DNA from: Comamonadaceae bacterium
GTDB lineage: Bacteria; Pseudomonadota; Gammaproteobacteria; Burkholderiales; Burkholderiaceae_C
Direction of reading: 5' to 3'
Length of the DNA stretch: 64,000 nucleotides
Assembly (NCBI GenBank): GCA_947443645.1
Contig: CANEXF010000005.1
Span: 1-64,000 of the forward strand
Shown: in pieces, positions 52,635 to 61,984 of the stretch
Position numbering within the stretch: the first letter of the stretch is position 1
Layout of the letters: each line of letters starts with the position of its first letter
Notes under the pieces: generated by a model
What the model saw: the letters and a program-made list of their open reading frames with translations, nothing else
What the model was told of the DNA's origin: nothing
Databases searched by the model: none
Translations under genes and position numbers: made by a program

Positions 52635-55237
52635 TGGAAGTATCCCGCATACGCGCCTTGCGCGGCCCCAACCTCTGGAGCCGCCACACCGCGCTGGAAG
52701 CCATCGTGGCATGCTCCGAGGCTGAATGTGCCATCGACAACTTAAGCGGCTTCGAGCAGCGCCTGCGCGCGCTGTTTCCTGGCATGGGCGCCTTGGGTCA
52801 AACCGTGCATGGCGGGCCGGTGTCACTGGCCCACGTGCTTGAGTCGGCAGCGCTGGAGCTGCAGGCCATCGCCGGCTGTCCGGTCACGTTCAGCCGAACC
52901 ACGGTCACCGTGGAACCCGGTACTTATCAAGTCGTTGTTGAATACAGTGAAGAGCCCGTTGGCCGCATGGCCTTTGAACTGGCGCAGGCATTGATACACG
53001 CCGCCTTGAACGACACGGCTTTTGACCTCGAAGCTGCGACCACGCAATTGCGCGAGCTCGACCAGGACGAGCGGCTCGGCCCAAGCACCGGCGCGATTGT
53101 CGACGCCGCAGTCGCTTTGGGCATACCCTACCGGCGACTGACCAAGGGCAGCATGGTCCAGTTCGGCTGGGGTTCGCGCCAGCGCCGCATTCAGGCTGCC
53201 GAGCTGGACGCCACCAGCGCGGTCGCCGAATCAATTGCGCAAGACAAAGACCTGACCAAAAAGCTGCTGCGCGCTGTCGGCGTGCCCGTGCCTACGGGCC
53301 GGCCAGTCAGTGATATAGATGACGCCTGGGCGCTGGCCCAGCAAATCGGCCTGCCAGTGGCGGTCAAGCCGCAAGACGGCAACCAGGGCAAGGGCGTGAC
53401 CGTCAATGTCATCACCCGCGAGCATCTTGAAGTCGCTTTTAATTCAGCCGCCGAGTACGGCGAGGTGATGGTCGAAAAGTTTTTGCCTGGCAGTGACTTT
53501 CGCCTGCTGGTGGTCGGCAACAAGCTGGTCGCGGCTTCGCGTCGCGACCCGCCACAGGTCGTCGGTGATGGACTGAACTCGGTTCGCGAACTGGTCGACA
53601 TCGTCAACCTGGACCCCAAGCGTGGCGTTGGCCACTCGACCTCGCTGACCAAGATCCGCTTTGACGACATTGCTGTGGCCAGACTCGAGACGCAAGGACT
53701 GACGCCCGAATCGATTCCCGCCAAGGGCCGCCGCGTGGTCCTGCGCAACAACGCCAACCTGAGCACCGGCGGCACCGCCACCGATGTGACAGATGACGTT
53801 CACCCGTCCATAGCCGCGCGCGCCGTCGCCGCCGCACAAATGGTGGGACTGCACATCTGCGGCGTTGACATGGTCTGCGAAAGCATGCTCAGGCCGCTCG
53901 AGTCACAAAGCGGCGGCGTGGTTGAAGTCAATGCCGCACCCGGCCTGCGCATGCACTTGTCGCCGTCTTATGGCAAGGGCCGGGCCGTCGGCGTGGCCAT
54001 GATCAACGAGCTGTTTCCGCAGGCCGAAAACGGTGGCGACAACGGCCGCGTACCCGTGATTGCCGTGACTGGCACCAACGGCAAGACCACCACCACGCGG
54101 CTGATTGCGCACTTGCTGGCCGCGCACGGCCTGCGCACCGGCATGACCAATACTGACGGTGTATATGTCAATGGCCGGCAAACCGACAGCGGTGACTGCA
54201 GCGGGCCAAAAAGCGCCCGCAACGTGCTGATGCACCCGGATGTGGATGCGGCGGTGTTTGAAATCGCGCGCGGCGGTGTGCTGCGCGAAGGCCTGGGCTT
54301 TGACCGCTGCGAAGTCGCGGTTGTCACCAACATCGGTAGCGGCGACCATCTGGGACTGAACTACATCACCACGGTCGAAGACCTGGCCGTCGTTAAGCGC
54401 GTGGTGGTGCAAAACGTTGCCGCCAAGGGTTACGCGGTGCTCAATGCCGCAGACCCCATCGTTGCCGAGATGGCCGCCACCTGCCCCGGCAAGGTGATCT
54501 TTTTTGCGGCAGACGGCTACCACCCGCTGATGGCCACGCACCGCGCCCAGGGCAAGCGCACGGTCTACGTTGACGGCGGCATGCTGGTCGCCGCCGAAGG
54601 CGCCTGGGTCGAGCGACTCGCCTTGAACGAGATTCCCCTGACGCGCGGCGGCAGCATTGGCTTTCAGGTGGAAAACGTCATGGCAGCGGTCGCCGCAGCC
54701 TGGGCCGTGGGTGTCAGCATGGACACACTCAGGTACGGCCTGGCCAGCTTCGTGAATGATGCGCACAACGCGCCTGGCCGTTTCAACGTGATGGACTACT
54801 GCGGCGCGACGGTGATAGCCGACTACGGTCACAACCCGGACGCGATGCGCGCCCTGGTGGCTGCCGTCGATGCCATGCCATCGCCAGCCGGACAATGCCG
54901 AAGCGTGGTCATCAGCGGCGCGGGCGACCGGCGCGACAGCGACATCCGCGACCAGACCATCATTTTGGGCAAGGCATTTGACGAGGTGCTGCTGTACCAG
55001 GACGCCGCCCAGCGCGGTCGCGCAGACGGTGAAGTCATGACGCTGCTGCGCGAGGGCCTGGCCAACGCCAGCCGCACCCGCCGCATCGACGAAATTCGTG
55101 GCGAGTTCCTGGCCATTGACACGGCGCTGGCACGCCTGAATCCGGGCGACCTGTGCCTGGTGCTGGTTGACCAGGTTGAAGAAGCGCTTGCGCATCTTGC
55201 CGATCGCATTGCCGCAGCCAAGCTCAGCACTCATTGA
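52634..55237 (+). CDS. cphA: Cyanophycin synthetase
   Basis: About 867 aa. It makes the storage polymer multi-L-arginyl-poly-L-aspartate. N-terminal domain about 1-160; ATP-grasp domain about 220-475 (VAVKPQDGNQGKGVTVNVI, VEKFLPGSDFRLLVVGNKLV, VEVNAAPGLRMHL); Mur-ligase domain with intact P-loop GTNGKTTTT at 480-488 and the late IADYGHNPDAM and ISGAGDRRDSD. Length and motifs are complete. Translationally coupled to cphA'. No cyanophycinase gene is in the window. Confidence 0.96.
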   Translation: MEVSRIRALRGPNLWSRHTALEAIVACSEAECAIDNLSGFEQRLRALFPGMGALGQTVHGGPVSLAHVLESAALELQAIAGCPVTFSRTTVTVEPGTYQVVVEYSEEPVGRMAFELAQALIHAALNDTAFDLEAATTQLRELDQDERLGPSTGAIVDAAVALGIPYRRLTKGSMVQFGWGSRQRRIQAAELDATSAVAESIAQDKDLTKKLLRAVGVPVPTGRPVSDIDDAWALAQQIGLPVAVKPQDGNQGKGVTVNVITREHLEVAFNSAAEYGEVMVEKFLPGSDFRLLVVGNKLVAASRRDPPQVVGDGLNSVRELVDIVNLDPKRGVGHSTSLTKIRFDDIAVARLETQGLTPESIPAKGRRVVLRNNANLSTGGTATDVTDDVHPSIAARAVAAAQMVGLHICGVDMVCESMLRPLESQSGGVVEVNAAPGLRMHLSPSYGKGRAVGVAMINELFPQAENGGDNGRVPVIAVTGTNGKTTTTRLIAHLLAAHGLRTGMTNTDGVYVNGRQTDSGDCSGPKSARNVLMHPDVDAAVFEIARGGVLREGLGFDRCEVAVVTNIGSGDHLGLNYITTVEDLAVVKRVVVQNVAAKGYAVLNAADPIVAEMAATCPGKVIFFAADGYHPLMATHRAQGKRTVYVDGGMLVAAEGAWVERLALNEIPLTRGGSIGFQVENVMAAVAAAWAVGVSMDTLRYGLASFVNDAHNAPGRFNVMDYCGATVIADYGHNPDAMRALVAAVDAMPSPAGQCRSVVISGAGDRRDSDIRDQTIILGKAFDEVLLYQDAAQRGRADGEVMTLLREGLANASRTRRIDEIRGEFLAIDTALARLNPGDLCLVLVDQVEEALAHLADRIAAAKLSTH

Positions 55238-55267
55238 TGAATTCGCCCGCCAACGCAATCCAGTCGT

Positions 55268-55293
55268 GCGCAAGCAGCTACTAAAGTAATAGC
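55268..55293 (+). repeat. R26 dispersed repeat
   Basis: GCGCAAGCAGCTACTAAAGT then AATAGC, in the 87-bp gap between cphA and ureD; the clearest copy of the family. Confidence 0.65.
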
Positions 55294-55324
55294 AAATGAT
55301 TTTGACCAAGGTTAAACTCAGCGC

Positions 55325-56155
55325 ATGACCTGGAATGCGACGCTGGCGCTCGACTACGCGCTGCAAGCGGGCAAGACCGTCGCCCACTTCCGGCACAACG
55401 GGCCCTTGCGGATTTTGCAAAGCCTCTACCCCGAAGGCGAGGCCATCTGCCACAACGTGATCGTCCACCCGCCCGGTGGCCTGGTCGGCGGTGACACGCT
55501 GGATTTGCAGTTTTCAGCTGCCGCTGGCAGCCACGGCCTGGTCACGACACCCGGCGCCACACGTTTTTACCGCTCCAGCGGCGAAAAAGCCTTGCAGCGC
55601 ACGCAGCTCAATCTGGCCGCCGGTGCGCGCATGGAGTGGCTGCCACTCGAAGCCATTTGCTACAGCGGCTGCCTGGCCGAAAATCGCCTGACGATGGCGC
55701 TGGAGCCCGGCGCCGAACTGATAGGCTGGGACATCACCGCCTTTGGCCTGCCCACCGCCGGTCTGCCTTTTGAACAAGGCAGCTTTTGCCAGCACATCGA
55801 GCTGCCCGGCGTCTGGCTGGAGCGCGCCCAGATTCGCGCCAATGACCACTTGCTGCTGAACAGCCCGCTGGGCATGGCTGGCCAGCGCTGCATGGCCTCA
55901 CTGTTTTTTGTCGCCGGCAGCAAGCTCGAACGCCAGCGCCGGCAACTGGCGCTGGACAAGGCGCGCGAGATCATGGACGCCAGCCCCTTATCTGCGTCGG
56001 CAGGCGCTACCAGCCCCGATGGGCAGGTCGTCGTCGTACGGGTACTGGCACCCCTGGTTGAGCCAGCCATGCTGCTGCTCAAACAGATCTGGCAGGTATG
56101 GCGCCAGCATTTCTGGGCGCAGGCCCCATCGACCCCGCGCATCTGGTCGACCTGA
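55325..56155 (+). CDS. ureD: Urease accessory protein UreD
   Basis: 276 aa, complete. UreD/UreH helps load nickel into urease with UreF and UreG. Seen: LQSLYPEGEAICHNVIVHPP, GGLVGGDTLDL, TTPGATRFYRS, EWLPLEAICYSGC and the family end PRIWST. Normally ureD begins the ureDABC... operon, but none of the other urease genes follow; instead there is a hairpin (56182-56202), a small secreted-protein gene and the convergent urt operon. Either the operon was split by rearrangement or the rest is elsewhere. Confidence 0.92.
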   Translation: MTWNATLALDYALQAGKTVAHFRHNGPLRILQSLYPEGEAICHNVIVHPPGGLVGGDTLDLQFSAAAGSHGLVTTPGATRFYRSSGEKALQRTQLNLAAGARMEWLPLEAICYSGCLAENRLTMALEPGAELIGWDITAFGLPTAGLPFEQGSFCQHIELPGVWLERAQIRANDHLLLNSPLGMAGQRCMASLFFVAGSKLERQRRQLALDKAREIMDASPLSASAGATSPDGQVVVVRVLAPLVEPAMLLLKQIWQVWRQHFWAQAPSTPRIWST

Positions 56156-56181
56156 TCTGGCTGACGGCGCTCCAACTCAGC

Positions 56182-56202
56182 CCTGTCCTACAAGCGGACA
56201 GG
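56182..56202 (+). terminator. Hairpin after ureD
   Basis: Perfect 7-bp stem CCTGTCC / GGACAGG with a 7-nt loop, 27 bp after ureD. There is no T-run, so it may be only a weak terminator or RNA-stabilising hairpin. Confidence 0.4.
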
Positions 56203-56319
56203 ACTTGTCGCCCGCATGCGCATCGCTTCGGCCGTCACAGCGCAACCTTTCGGGTTTTTAAACTGCATTCACCGATCCGTTCGCGGACAAGCCGGATCGA
56301 TCCAACCAGGAGTTTGACG

Positions 56320-56805
56320 ATGAATGCTGCAACCTGTTTCAAGCTGAGCAGAGTATCCAAAGGTGTCGCAGGCTGTGCCTTGACCGCTTTGCTTGCCATG
56401 TCTGCTGCCACAGCGCAAATCGCCTCGGGCACCACCGGCATCGATGCCACAGGCAATGCGCAAAGCGAGATGGCGGCCTGCACCAGTGGCCGAAGCCAGC
56501 AAGACCGCGCCACCTGTATCACTGAAGTCAAAAATGCCAACGCCGCCAAGCGCGCGGGCAAGATCGACAATGCCGGCGCCCAGTTCCGCGCCAATGCGCT
56601 GCAACGCTGCAATGTGCTGGAGTCCCAGGACAAGGCGGCCTGCGAAGCCCGCGTGCTCGGTTATGGCAACCCCCAAGGCAGTGTTGCCGGCGGCGGCGTG
56701 GTCACCGAGATCGAGTCCGTGGTGCGGCCTGGCGACGGCTCCACCGTGCTGGTGCAGCCGCAAACCCGCACCGACGCGATTGTCGTGGTTCCAGCGCCAC
56801 GCTGA
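56320..56805 (+). CDS. Small secreted protein of unknown function
   Basis: About 161 aa. Signal peptide (GVAGCALTALLAMSAATAQ) then a small Cys-containing part with two similar units: C-x11-C (CTSGRSQQDRATC) and C-x10-C (CNVLESQDKAAC), which could form disulfides in the periplasm. The C-terminus (VVRPGDGSTVLVQPQTRTDA) is polar. AGGAG sits 8 bp before the ATG. No family is recognised. Confidence 0.75.
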   Translation: MNAATCFKLSRVSKGVAGCALTALLAMSAATAQIASGTTGIDATGNAQSEMAACTSGRSQQDRATCITEVKNANAAKRAGKIDNAGAQFRANALQRCNVLESQDKAACEARVLGYGNPQGSVAGGGVVTEIESVVRPGDGSTVLVQPQTRTDAIVVVPAPR

Positions 56806-56853
56806 CTGCGCCCGGCCCTCGGGGGGGTGCTAGCTCACACGCCGCACAAGCGC

Positions 56854-57558
56854 TTAAATCGCGACCAATTGACGCACACCATTGGCCTGCATCTCGCTAC
56901 CTCGGCCGCGCGCGATGATCTCGCCACGCTCCATCACGAGGTAGTCATCAGCGAGCTCCTCAGCAAAATCGTAGTACTGCTCGACCAGCAATATCGCCAT
57001 GTCGCCGCGGTCGGCCAGCATGCGGATCACGCGGCCAATGTCCTTGATGATGCTGGGCTGTATGCCTTCGGTCGGCTCGTCAAGAATTAACAGCTTGGGC
57101 TTGGCGGCCAAGGCGCGCGCAATCGCCAACTGCTGCTGTTGCCCGCCAGACAAGTCACCGCCGCGGCGGTTCAGCATCTGCTTGAGCACCGGGAACAGCT
57201 CATAAAGCTCGGCCGGGATCGGCGTGCCGGCGCTTTTGTAGGCCAGTCCCATGGCGAGGTTTTCCTCCACCGTCAGACGCGCAAAAATCTCCCGGCCCTG
57301 GGGCACAAAGCCGATGCCGGCGCGCGCGCGCTCGTAAGGTGTGGCAGCCTGAATCTGCTTGCCGTCAAACACTATGCTGCCGGTCTTGATCGGCACCAGG
57401 CCCATCAGGGATTTGAGCAATGTGGTTTTACCCACGCCATTGCGCCCCAGCAAGACCGTGACCTTGCCGAGCTGGCACTGCAGGCTCACGTCGCGCAGGA
57501 TGTGGGAGCCGCCGTAGTATTGGTTGATGTTTTTGACAGTCAGCATTTGGTTTTCCAC
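56854..57558 (-). CDS. urtE: Urea ABC transporter ATP-binding protein UrtE
   Basis: 234 aa. LivF-like ATPase: Walker A GRNGVGKTT, FVPQGREIFARLTVEENL, signature LSGGQQQQLAIARAL, Walker B LLILDEPTEGIQPS. The GREIF form and the position as last gene after urtABCD identify UrtE. It is separated from urtD by 608 bp containing a large inverted repeat, unusual for this operon. Start at 57558 or 57546. Confidence 0.93.
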   Translation of the reverse strand: MENQMLTVKNINQYYGGSHILRDVSLQCQLGKVTVLLGRNGVGKTTLLKSLMGLVPIKTGSIVFDGKQIQAATPYERARAGIGFVPQGREIFARLTVEENLAMGLAYKSAGTPIPAELYELFPVLKQMLNRRGGDLSGGQQQQLAIARALAAKPKLLILDEPTEGIQPSIIKDIGRVIRMLADRGDMAILLVEQYYDFAEELADDYLVMERGEIIARGRGSEMQANGVRQLVAI

Positions 57559-57600
57559 GTCACGCCTGCGGCCGGCGTTGCAAGCCGGGGGTAGCCCGGC

Positions 57601-58080
57601 GGCTACTCACTTTCTTTTGCTTCGCCAAAAGAAAGTAAGCAAAGAAAAGGCGACCCTGCTGTCTGCGTCCCCTGCGCTGCGCTGCGGGGCAACCTGTGGT
57701 GCTCGATCCAGCCGGGGTCGAGCTCGAACTCGCTACGCTCAGACAATCGCTCGCCCTGATCCGGCTGGACCTCCGCTCCTCGGCGTAGCCAGAAGGGGTG
57801 GGATGCGGGCACCGAAACTGGGCTCCGACGAGGGCACGCTTTGCGCGTCCTCGTCTCCCCACATCCGTATGCGTCCCCCAAGCCCGTTTGGCTGGGCCGA
57901 GGAGCGCAGGCAAAAGCGGATCAGGGCTCGCGATTGTCTGAGCCGAAGGCGAGTTCGAGCGAGACCCCGCTTTTGCCGAGCACCGCAGGTTGCCCGCAGC
58001 GAAGCAAAGGGACACAGACAGTCGGGTCGCCTTTCTTTTCCTTAGGTTTCTTTGGCGAAGCAAAGAAAAGTAAGTCGCCC
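57601..58080. repeat. Large imperfect inverted repeat between urtD and urtE
   Basis: The gap 57559-58166 holds no gene. Two arms of about 235 bp, 57601-57835 and 57846-58080, are inverted copies of each other. Each has an outer TTCGCCAAA and GAAAAG-rich end, then GGCGACCC, TGTCTG, GGGCAACCTG and GGTGCTCG, ACTCGC, TCAGACAATCGC and CCTGATCCG, and they meet at GAGGGCACGCTTTGCGCGTC. The outer end also has its own short hairpin CTTTCTTTTG / CAAAAGAAAG (57610-57637). No transposase is encoded. Confidence 0.85.
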
Positions 58081-58166
58081 GCCGGGGCGAGACCCGGCTT
58101 GTGGGCAAACCACGGGCCGCCGAATCAAGGAAGGCTTCGACAAGCGCCACCCGGACAGTGAATAAA

Positions 58167-59045
58167 TCAACGCCCAAGATACACCTCAATCACCCGTTCA
58201 TCCGCCTGAACCTGATCAAGCGTGCCCTGCGCGAGAACCGAACCATCACACAAGACCGTGACGATCTCGGAGATCGTGCGGATAAAACTCATGTCGTGCT
58301 CCACCACCAGCAGCGAATGCTTGCCTTTGAGTGTCAAAAACAGCTCTGCCGTGCGTGCGGTTTCCTCGTCGGTCATGCCGGCGACAGGTTCGTCCAGCAG
58401 CAGCAGTTTGGGGTCCTGCATCAGCAGCATGCCGATTTCAAGCCACTGTTTTTGACCATGGCTGAGATTGCCGGCCATGCGGCTGACGCTGTCGGCCAGA
58501 TGAATGGTCACCAGAATATCAGCCAGCTTGTCGCTCTGCGCCGAGTCCAGCCTGAAAAACATCGATGACTTCACGCCCTTGTTGGTCTTGAGTGCAAGCT
58601 CCAGGTTTTCGAACACCGTCAGCTGCTCAAACACGGTGGGCTTTTGAAACTTGCGGCCTATCCCGAGCTGGGCGATTTCGGCCTCCTTGTAGCGCAGCAG
58701 ATCAATCGTGCTGCCAAAAAAAACCGTGCCTTCATCAGGCCGGGTCTTGCCGGTAATGATGTCCATCATGGTGGTCTTGCCGGCACCGTTCGGGCCTATG
58801 ATGCAGCGCAACTCGCCTGGCGCTATGTCCAGCGAAAGCTTGTTGATGGCCTTGAAGCCATCAAAGCTCACGCTCACATCTTCGAGATAAAGAATCCGGC
58901 CATGGGTGGTGTCAACCTCGCCTGGGGTGATGATGCGGCCCGCGCTGGCATTGCGGCCCCCGGACTCGGTATTGCTTTTGCCGGCATGCAGGGCAGCCAT
59001 ATGCTCAGCGCGGCGCGCGCCCTGTTCGAGAAGATCGGGGGTCAT
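58167..59045 (-). CDS. urtD: Urea ABC transporter ATP-binding protein UrtD
   Basis: 292 aa. LivG-like ATPase: Walker A GPNGAGKTT, GIGRKFQKPTVFEQLTVFEN, signature LSHGQKQWLEIG, Walker B LLLLDEPVAGMTDEE. The SHGQ form and GMTDEET are typical of UrtD. It has about 55 residues before the ATPase core (LYLEDVSVSFDGFKAINKLS); the start is supported by a 4-bp overlap with urtC. Confidence 0.94.
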   Translation of the reverse strand: MTPDLLEQGARRAEHMAALHAGKSNTESGGRNASAGRIITPGEVDTTHGRILYLEDVSVSFDGFKAINKLSLDIAPGELRCIIGPNGAGKTTMMDIITGKTRPDEGTVFFGSTIDLLRYKEAEIAQLGIGRKFQKPTVFEQLTVFENLELALKTNKGVKSSMFFRLDSAQSDKLADILVTIHLADSVSRMAGNLSHGQKQWLEIGMLLMQDPKLLLLDEPVAGMTDEETARTAELFLTLKGKHSLLVVEHDMSFIRTISEIVTVLCDGSVLAQGTLDQVQADERVIEVYLGR

Positions 59046-60148
59046 TGTTCACCGCCCTTTTTGAATTTTTTCACCAGCCCCACCACACCATCGGGAAGAA
59101 AAAGCGTCACGCCTATGAAAAGCGCCCCGAGAAAGTAGAGCCAGAACTCGGGGTAAGCCACGGTCAGCCAGCTCTTGGCGCCGTTGACGATAAAGGCGCC
59201 AAGGACAGGCCCGATCAAGCTGGCCCGCCCGCCTACGGCCGCCCAGATGGCGATCTCTATGGAATTGGCCGGGCTCATTTCACCCGGGTTGATAATGCCG
59301 ACCTGCGGCACATAGAGCGCACCGGCGACGCCGCACATCACGGCCGAGATGACCCAGATCGTGAGCTTGTAGCCCAGCGGGTTGTAGCCCGAAAACATGA
59401 CCCGCGTTTCGGCATCGCGTATGGCCTGCAGGACCCGGCCGAACTTGCTGCCGACCAGCCATTTGGCAAACAGGAAAAAGCCCAGCAGCGTCAAGCCCGT
59501 CAACACGAAAAGCGTCATGCGCATGGACGGCGTGGCCACAGGAATATTCAGGATCCGCTTGAAATCTGTGAAGCCGTTGTTACCGCCAAAGCCGGTTTCA
59601 TTGCGAAAGAACAGCAGCATGGCAGCAAACGTCATGGCCTGGGTGATGATGGAGAAGTACACCCCCTTGATGCGCGAGCGAAAGGCAAAGTAGCCAAACA
59701 CAAAGGCCACCACCGCAGGCACCAGCACAATCAGCGCCAGCGTGGCGACAAAGCTGTCACTAAAGGTCCAGTGCCAGGGCAAGGTTTTCCAGTCGAGAAA
59801 GACCATGAAGTCGGGCAAATCGCTTTTGTAGTTGCCGTCACGGCCGATCTGGCGCATCAGATACATGCCCATGACGTAGCCGCCCAGCGCAAAAAACACG
59901 CCATGGCCCAACGACAGGATACCGGTGTAGCCCCAGATCAAATCCATGGCCAGCGCGCAGATGGCGTAACACATGATCTTGCCCAGCAGCGCCACCGCAT
60001 AGGTACTCATGTGAAACATGCTGCCTTCAGGCACCCACAGGTTGAGCGCTGGCGCCAGCGCACACACGGCAATCAACGCCAGCATGAATGCGCTCCAGCC
60101 GGTGCGGGTCATGAGCGGCTTGGGTGATGGGAGGGAAATTTTCTGCAT
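59042..60148 (-). CDS. urtC: Urea ABC transporter permease UrtC
   Basis: About 368 aa. LivM-like permease with about ten helices; MDLIWGYTGILSLGHGVFFA, GVYFSIITQAMTFAAMLLFF, FGGNNGFTDFK and IRDAETRVMFSGYNP are typical of UrtC. Start MQKISLPSPKPL at 60148. The 124 bp from urtB contain a diverged RC repeat. Confidence 0.94.
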   Translation of the reverse strand: MQKISLPSPKPLMTRTGWSAFMLALIAVCALAPALNLWVPEGSMFHMSTYAVALLGKIMCYAICALAMDLIWGYTGILSLGHGVFFALGGYVMGMYLMRQIGRDGNYKSDLPDFMVFLDWKTLPWHWTFSDSFVATLALIVLVPAVVAFVFGYFAFRSRIKGVYFSIITQAMTFAAMLLFFRNETGFGGNNGFTDFKRILNIPVATPSMRMTLFVLTGLTLLGFFLFAKWLVGSKFGRVLQAIRDAETRVMFSGYNPLGYKLTIWVISAVMCGVAGALYVPQVGIINPGEMSPANSIEIAIWAAVGGRASLIGPVLGAFIVNGAKSWLTVAYPEFWLYFLGALFIGVTLFLPDGVVGLVKKFKKGGEQ

Positions 60149-60189
60149 AGTGTGTAGCGTCAGGCGCGTGAATTCATGCCAGGAACGCC

Positions 60190-60262
60190 GCATAGGCGGC
60201 TCCGCCGGGCTGCGGGCGTTGCCCCCTTGAGGGAGGAGGCGGCCACACGAAGTGGGCAAGCA
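60190..60262 (-). repeat. Diverged RC dispersed repeat between urtB and urtC
   Basis: On the minus strand: GCTTGCCCACTTCGTGTGGC, then the CCTCCCTCAAGGGGGCAACG core and GCCCGGCGGAGCC. It resembles the copies at 38963-39165 more than the xdhA type. Confidence 0.65.
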
Positions 60263-60272
60263 AAGAGGGCGT

Positions 60273-61838
60273 TCATACTTCGCGGCCCTTCATCGCGAAG
60301 ATGCCTTGTGGGCGCTTCTGGATGAAGATGATGATGAATACCAGCACGGCGATCTTGGCCAGCACAGCGCCGGTCCAGCCTTCAAGAAATTTATTCAAAA
60401 TGCCCAGTCCCATGGCTGCATAAACAGTACCTGCCAACTGACCGACGCCGCCCAGCACCACCACCATGAAGGCGTCGACGATATAGCCCTGACCCAGATC
60501 CGGCCCGACATTACCCACCTGGCTCAGCGCGCAGCCGGCCAGTCCGGCAATGCCTGAGCCAAGCGCAAATGCGTAGGTGTCGATGCGCGCCGTGTTCACG
60601 CCCATGCAGGCTGCAATCGGCCGGTTCTGCGTCACGCCGCGCACAAACAGGCCCAGCCGCGTCTTGCCAATCAGCCAGGCCATGGCCAGCAGCACGCCAC
60701 AGGCGAAAGCGACGATGACCAGGCGGTTGTAGGGCAGCGACAGATTGCCCAGCACCTGAACGCCACCACTCATCCAGACCGGGTTTTCAACACCGACGTT
60801 TTGCGCGCCAAAAATCGAGCGCACCAGTTGCTGCAGCATCAGGCTGATACCCCAGGTGGCCAGCAATGTCTCCAGCGGGCGGCCATACAAATAGCGGATC
60901 ACGCTGCGTTCCAGCGCCGCGCCCATCAGGGCCGAGGCCAGAAAGGCCACCGGCACGGCGGCCAGCAGATACCAGTCAAAGGCGCCCGGAAAATACTTCT
61001 GGAACAGACCTTGCACGACATAAGTCGCGTAGGCGCCAATCATCATGAGTTCGCCATGCGCCATGTTGATCACGCCCATCAGGCCATAGGTGATCGCCAG
61101 ACCCAGCGCGACCAGCAGCAAAATGCTGCCCAGACTGATGCCGCTGAAAATCGCTCCGAGCTTGTCGCCCCAGGCCAGCGACGCTTCGACCTTGGCCAAA
61201 GCCGCTTGCAGCGCCACCTTCACGTCGGCGTCGCTCTCGCTGGCCAGACGCGCCAGCAGCACGGTTTTGGTGTTGGGGTTGTTGCTGGCGGACAGCTGTG
61301 CGGCGGCGTCAAGGCGCTTGGCCTTGTCGGTGCTGCTCAGCCAAATCCCGGCGCGCACCAGCTCCAGCTGGTTTTTGAGCTGGGCCACGGTTTCAAGCGC
61401 ATAGGCTTTTTCAATCAGCGGCAAACGCGCTTCATCGTTTTCACCGGCCAGGGTCTTGATCGCATCACGACGTGTTTTTTCGTCTTTGCTGAAGAGCTTG
61501 AGCGCCGCCAGCGCATTGTCGAGCTCGGCACGCATCAAGTTGGGGTTGATCAGATCTTCTGCGTCGGCCGCAAGCGCTGTCTCGGCGCCCGTCAATGGGT
61601 CGAAAGCCTTGTCGCCCCGGATCACAAAAACCTTGTCGCCCTTGATCTTGACGGCATCGTCGGACATGGCCTGGATGAAGGCCAGGGTTTGTTCATCGGC
61701 GTTGACAGCCGCCTTGTTCAGTGCATCAACACGCGTCTCGGTCTCTCCGAAGGTCATGCCTTTTAGCTCGCCAGCCGTCAGGGCATGGGCGTGAGCAGCT
61801 ATCAAAAGTGTAGTAATTAAAAGTAGGTATCTAAACAT
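60273..61838 (-). CDS. urtB: Urea ABC transporter permease UrtB
   Basis: About 521 aa. As usual for UrtB, a periplasmic N-terminal part of about 215 residues (signal peptide, then helical repeats such as NPNLMRAELDNALAALKLFS) precedes a LivH-like permease (GSILLLVALGLAITYGLMGV, INMAHGELMMIGAYATYVVQ, RGVTQNRPIAACMGVN). Start MFRYLLLITTLL at 61838. Its signal-peptide codons (ITTLLIAAH) overlap a sequence like the R26 repeat (61791-61815). Confidence 0.94.
   Translation of the reverse strand: MFRYLLLITTLLIAAHAHALTAGELKGMTFGETETRVDALNKAAVNADEQTLAFIQAMSDDAVKIKGDKVFVIRGDKAFDPLTGAETALAADAEDLINPNLMRAELDNALAALKLFSKDEKTRRDAIKTLAGENDEARLPLIEKAYALETVAQLKNQLELVRAGIWLSSTDKAKRLDAAAQLSASNNPNTKTVLLARLASESDADVKVALQAALAKVEASLAWGDKLGAIFSGISLGSILLLVALGLAITYGLMGVINMAHGELMMIGAYATYVVQGLFQKYFPGAFDWYLLAAVPVAFLASALMGAALERSVIRYLYGRPLETLLATWGISLMLQQLVRSIFGAQNVGVENPVWMSGGVQVLGNLSLPYNRLVIVAFACGVLLAMAWLIGKTRLGLFVRGVTQNRPIAACMGVNTARIDTYAFALGSGIAGLAGCALSQVGNVGPDLGQGYIVDAFMVVVLGGVGQLAGTVYAAMGLGILNKFLEGWTGAVLAKIAVLVFIIIFIQKRPQGIFAMKGREV
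61791..61815 (+). repeat. Possible R26 repeat in the urtB signal peptide
   Basis: GTGAGCAGCTATCAAAAGTG then TAGTA; matches the AGCAGCTA...GTAG core but lacks the last GC. It encodes part of the UrtB signal peptide on the other strand. Confidence 0.4.
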
Positions 61839-61922
61839 GAAGTCAACCTGTAGGGTGAGCACCGCGTGCAATGCGCACTCTGCAAGTCCCGAGCCAGAAG
61901 ATCTGGCCCGGAACAGGAATGT

Positions 61923-61950
61923 CATTTCAGACAGACGCAAGTCTGAAATG
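61923..61950. promoter_or_regulatory. Hairpin between urtA and urtB
   Basis: A perfect 10-bp inverted repeat CATTTCAGAC / GTCTGAAATG with an 8-nt loop, plus a nearby CCAGA-AGA-TCTGG. No T-run follows on the minus strand, so it likely protects the urtA message or limits read-through, giving more binding protein than permease. Confidence 0.5.
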
Positions 61951-61984
61951 GCTTTGATTGCGGGCCAGCGCCGCTATCAAAGTT

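Noticed and set aside
57601..58080. Insertion sequence between urtD and urtE
   Set aside because: The inverted arms enclose almost no spacer and no transposase is encoded.
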